Assembly (NCBI GenBank): GCA_937883885.1
Contig: CAKZXL010000544.1
Location: 1 to 13,301, forward strand
Origin: an uncultured Aquincola sp.
GTDB taxonomy: Bacteria > Pseudomonadota > Gammaproteobacteria > Burkholderiales > Burkholderiaceae
Direction: 5' to 3'
Length of the DNA stretch: 13,301 bases
Made by a program: the position numbers and the translations under genes. Shown here in pieces: positions 13,120 to 13,301 of the stretch (positions are counted from its first letter, which is position 1; each line of letters starts with the position of its first letter). The notes under the pieces were generated by a model, which was given only the letters and a program-made list of their open reading frames with translations, was not told where the DNA came from and ran no database searches.

Positions 13120-13181
13120 CGCCTCTCCCGGCCACAAAGCCGGGCAGCCTATGCCTCGTTGGGTCACTCAGGACACCGCCA

Positions 13182-13296
13182 CGGTGTCCGCCATCAGAAC
13201 GGAACGCTGTCCGCCTTCAGCCTGGAACGCTGTCCGCCATCACAGCGGAATGCTGTCCGCCATCACGGCGGAACGGTGTCCGGGATGGCGTGGAAT
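13182..13296. repeat. Five tandem 23-bp direct repeats at the IS21 end
   Basis: Five head-to-tail 23-bp units lie at 13182-13204, 13205-13227, 13228-13250, 13251-13273 and 13274-13296. Each has the form C-G-(C/G)-TGTCCG...GGAA, with the core TGTCCGCCATCA in most. Units 2, 3 and 4 are closest to each other; the outermost (5) is the most diverged (TGTCCGGGATGG). IS21-family ends are known to carry several internal repeats that bind IstA. Five strictly phased copies, about two helical turns apart, is a large and regular array. Confidence 0.85.
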
Positions 13297-13301
13297 ACGC
13301 A

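Larger units (their letters stand above)
11499..13301 (-). mobile_element. IS21-family element, missing istB and one end
   Basis: A complete istA and a repeat-rich terminal region (13182-13296) define one end of an IS21-family element, read on the minus strand from about 13301. The last bases read TGCGTATTCC on that strand, a TG tip that may be the true terminus but coincides with the window edge. The element lacks the IstB ATPase helper and its other terminus, cut by the IS3 right end at 11498, so it cannot move by itself. Confidence 0.75.

Noticed and set aside
13182..13296. Possible CRISPR array
   Set aside because: The 23-bp units are directly adjacent with no spacers and lie at the tip of an IS21 element, so terminal binding repeats explain them.

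Overview
The window is GC-rich and has the look of a beta-proteobacterial (Burkholderiales-type) accessory region. The inference rests on base composition, the CadR/PbrR-like MerR regulator, the thiol-redox (Dsb) genes, a P1B-type metal ATPase with a metal-type histidine kinase, and the mix of IS families. No taxonomic marker is present, so the host assignment is tentative.

Layout: (1) 1-943 is the end of an IS66-family element (tnpA and tnpB, minus strand), which cuts into a TRAP transporter permease. (2) 944-2349 holds TRAP dctM (3' truncated) and dctQ, minus strand. (3) 2356-5353 is a decaying metal/thiol-redox block: an internally deleted DsbD N-terminal domain, an intact DsbA with a MerR-type promoter, a plus-strand CadR/PbrR-like regulator, a GDCCVxC-family remnant, a frameshifted 3' end of a Tn3-family transposase, and a dsbB/dsbA pair in which dsbB is almost deleted and the second dsbA is cut short. 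(4) 5407-8644 is a P1B-4-type metal efflux ATPase translationally coupled to a sensor kinase whose input half has been removed. (5) 8645-11498 is an IS3-family element with an IS110-family element nested inside it. (6) 11499-13301 is an IS21-family element with istA, no istB, and five 23-bp direct repeats at its end.

Functionally the middle of the window was probably a metal-responsive island. The MerR regulator would sense a soft divalent metal (Cd/Pb/Zn type), the P1B ATPase would export it, and the periplasmic Dsb proteins would repair or maintain thiols under metal stress. The ATPase, the MerR regulator and one DsbA look intact. The rest of the redox genes carry several independent small deletions, and the two-component input has been lost to IS3.

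The most interesting part is the IS110 element. It sits in the A7 slippery tract of the IS3 orfA/orfB frameshift window. Its 220-bp non-coding left end repeats short strings from both of its own junctions, in the order expected of the target and donor loops of an IS110 bridge RNA.
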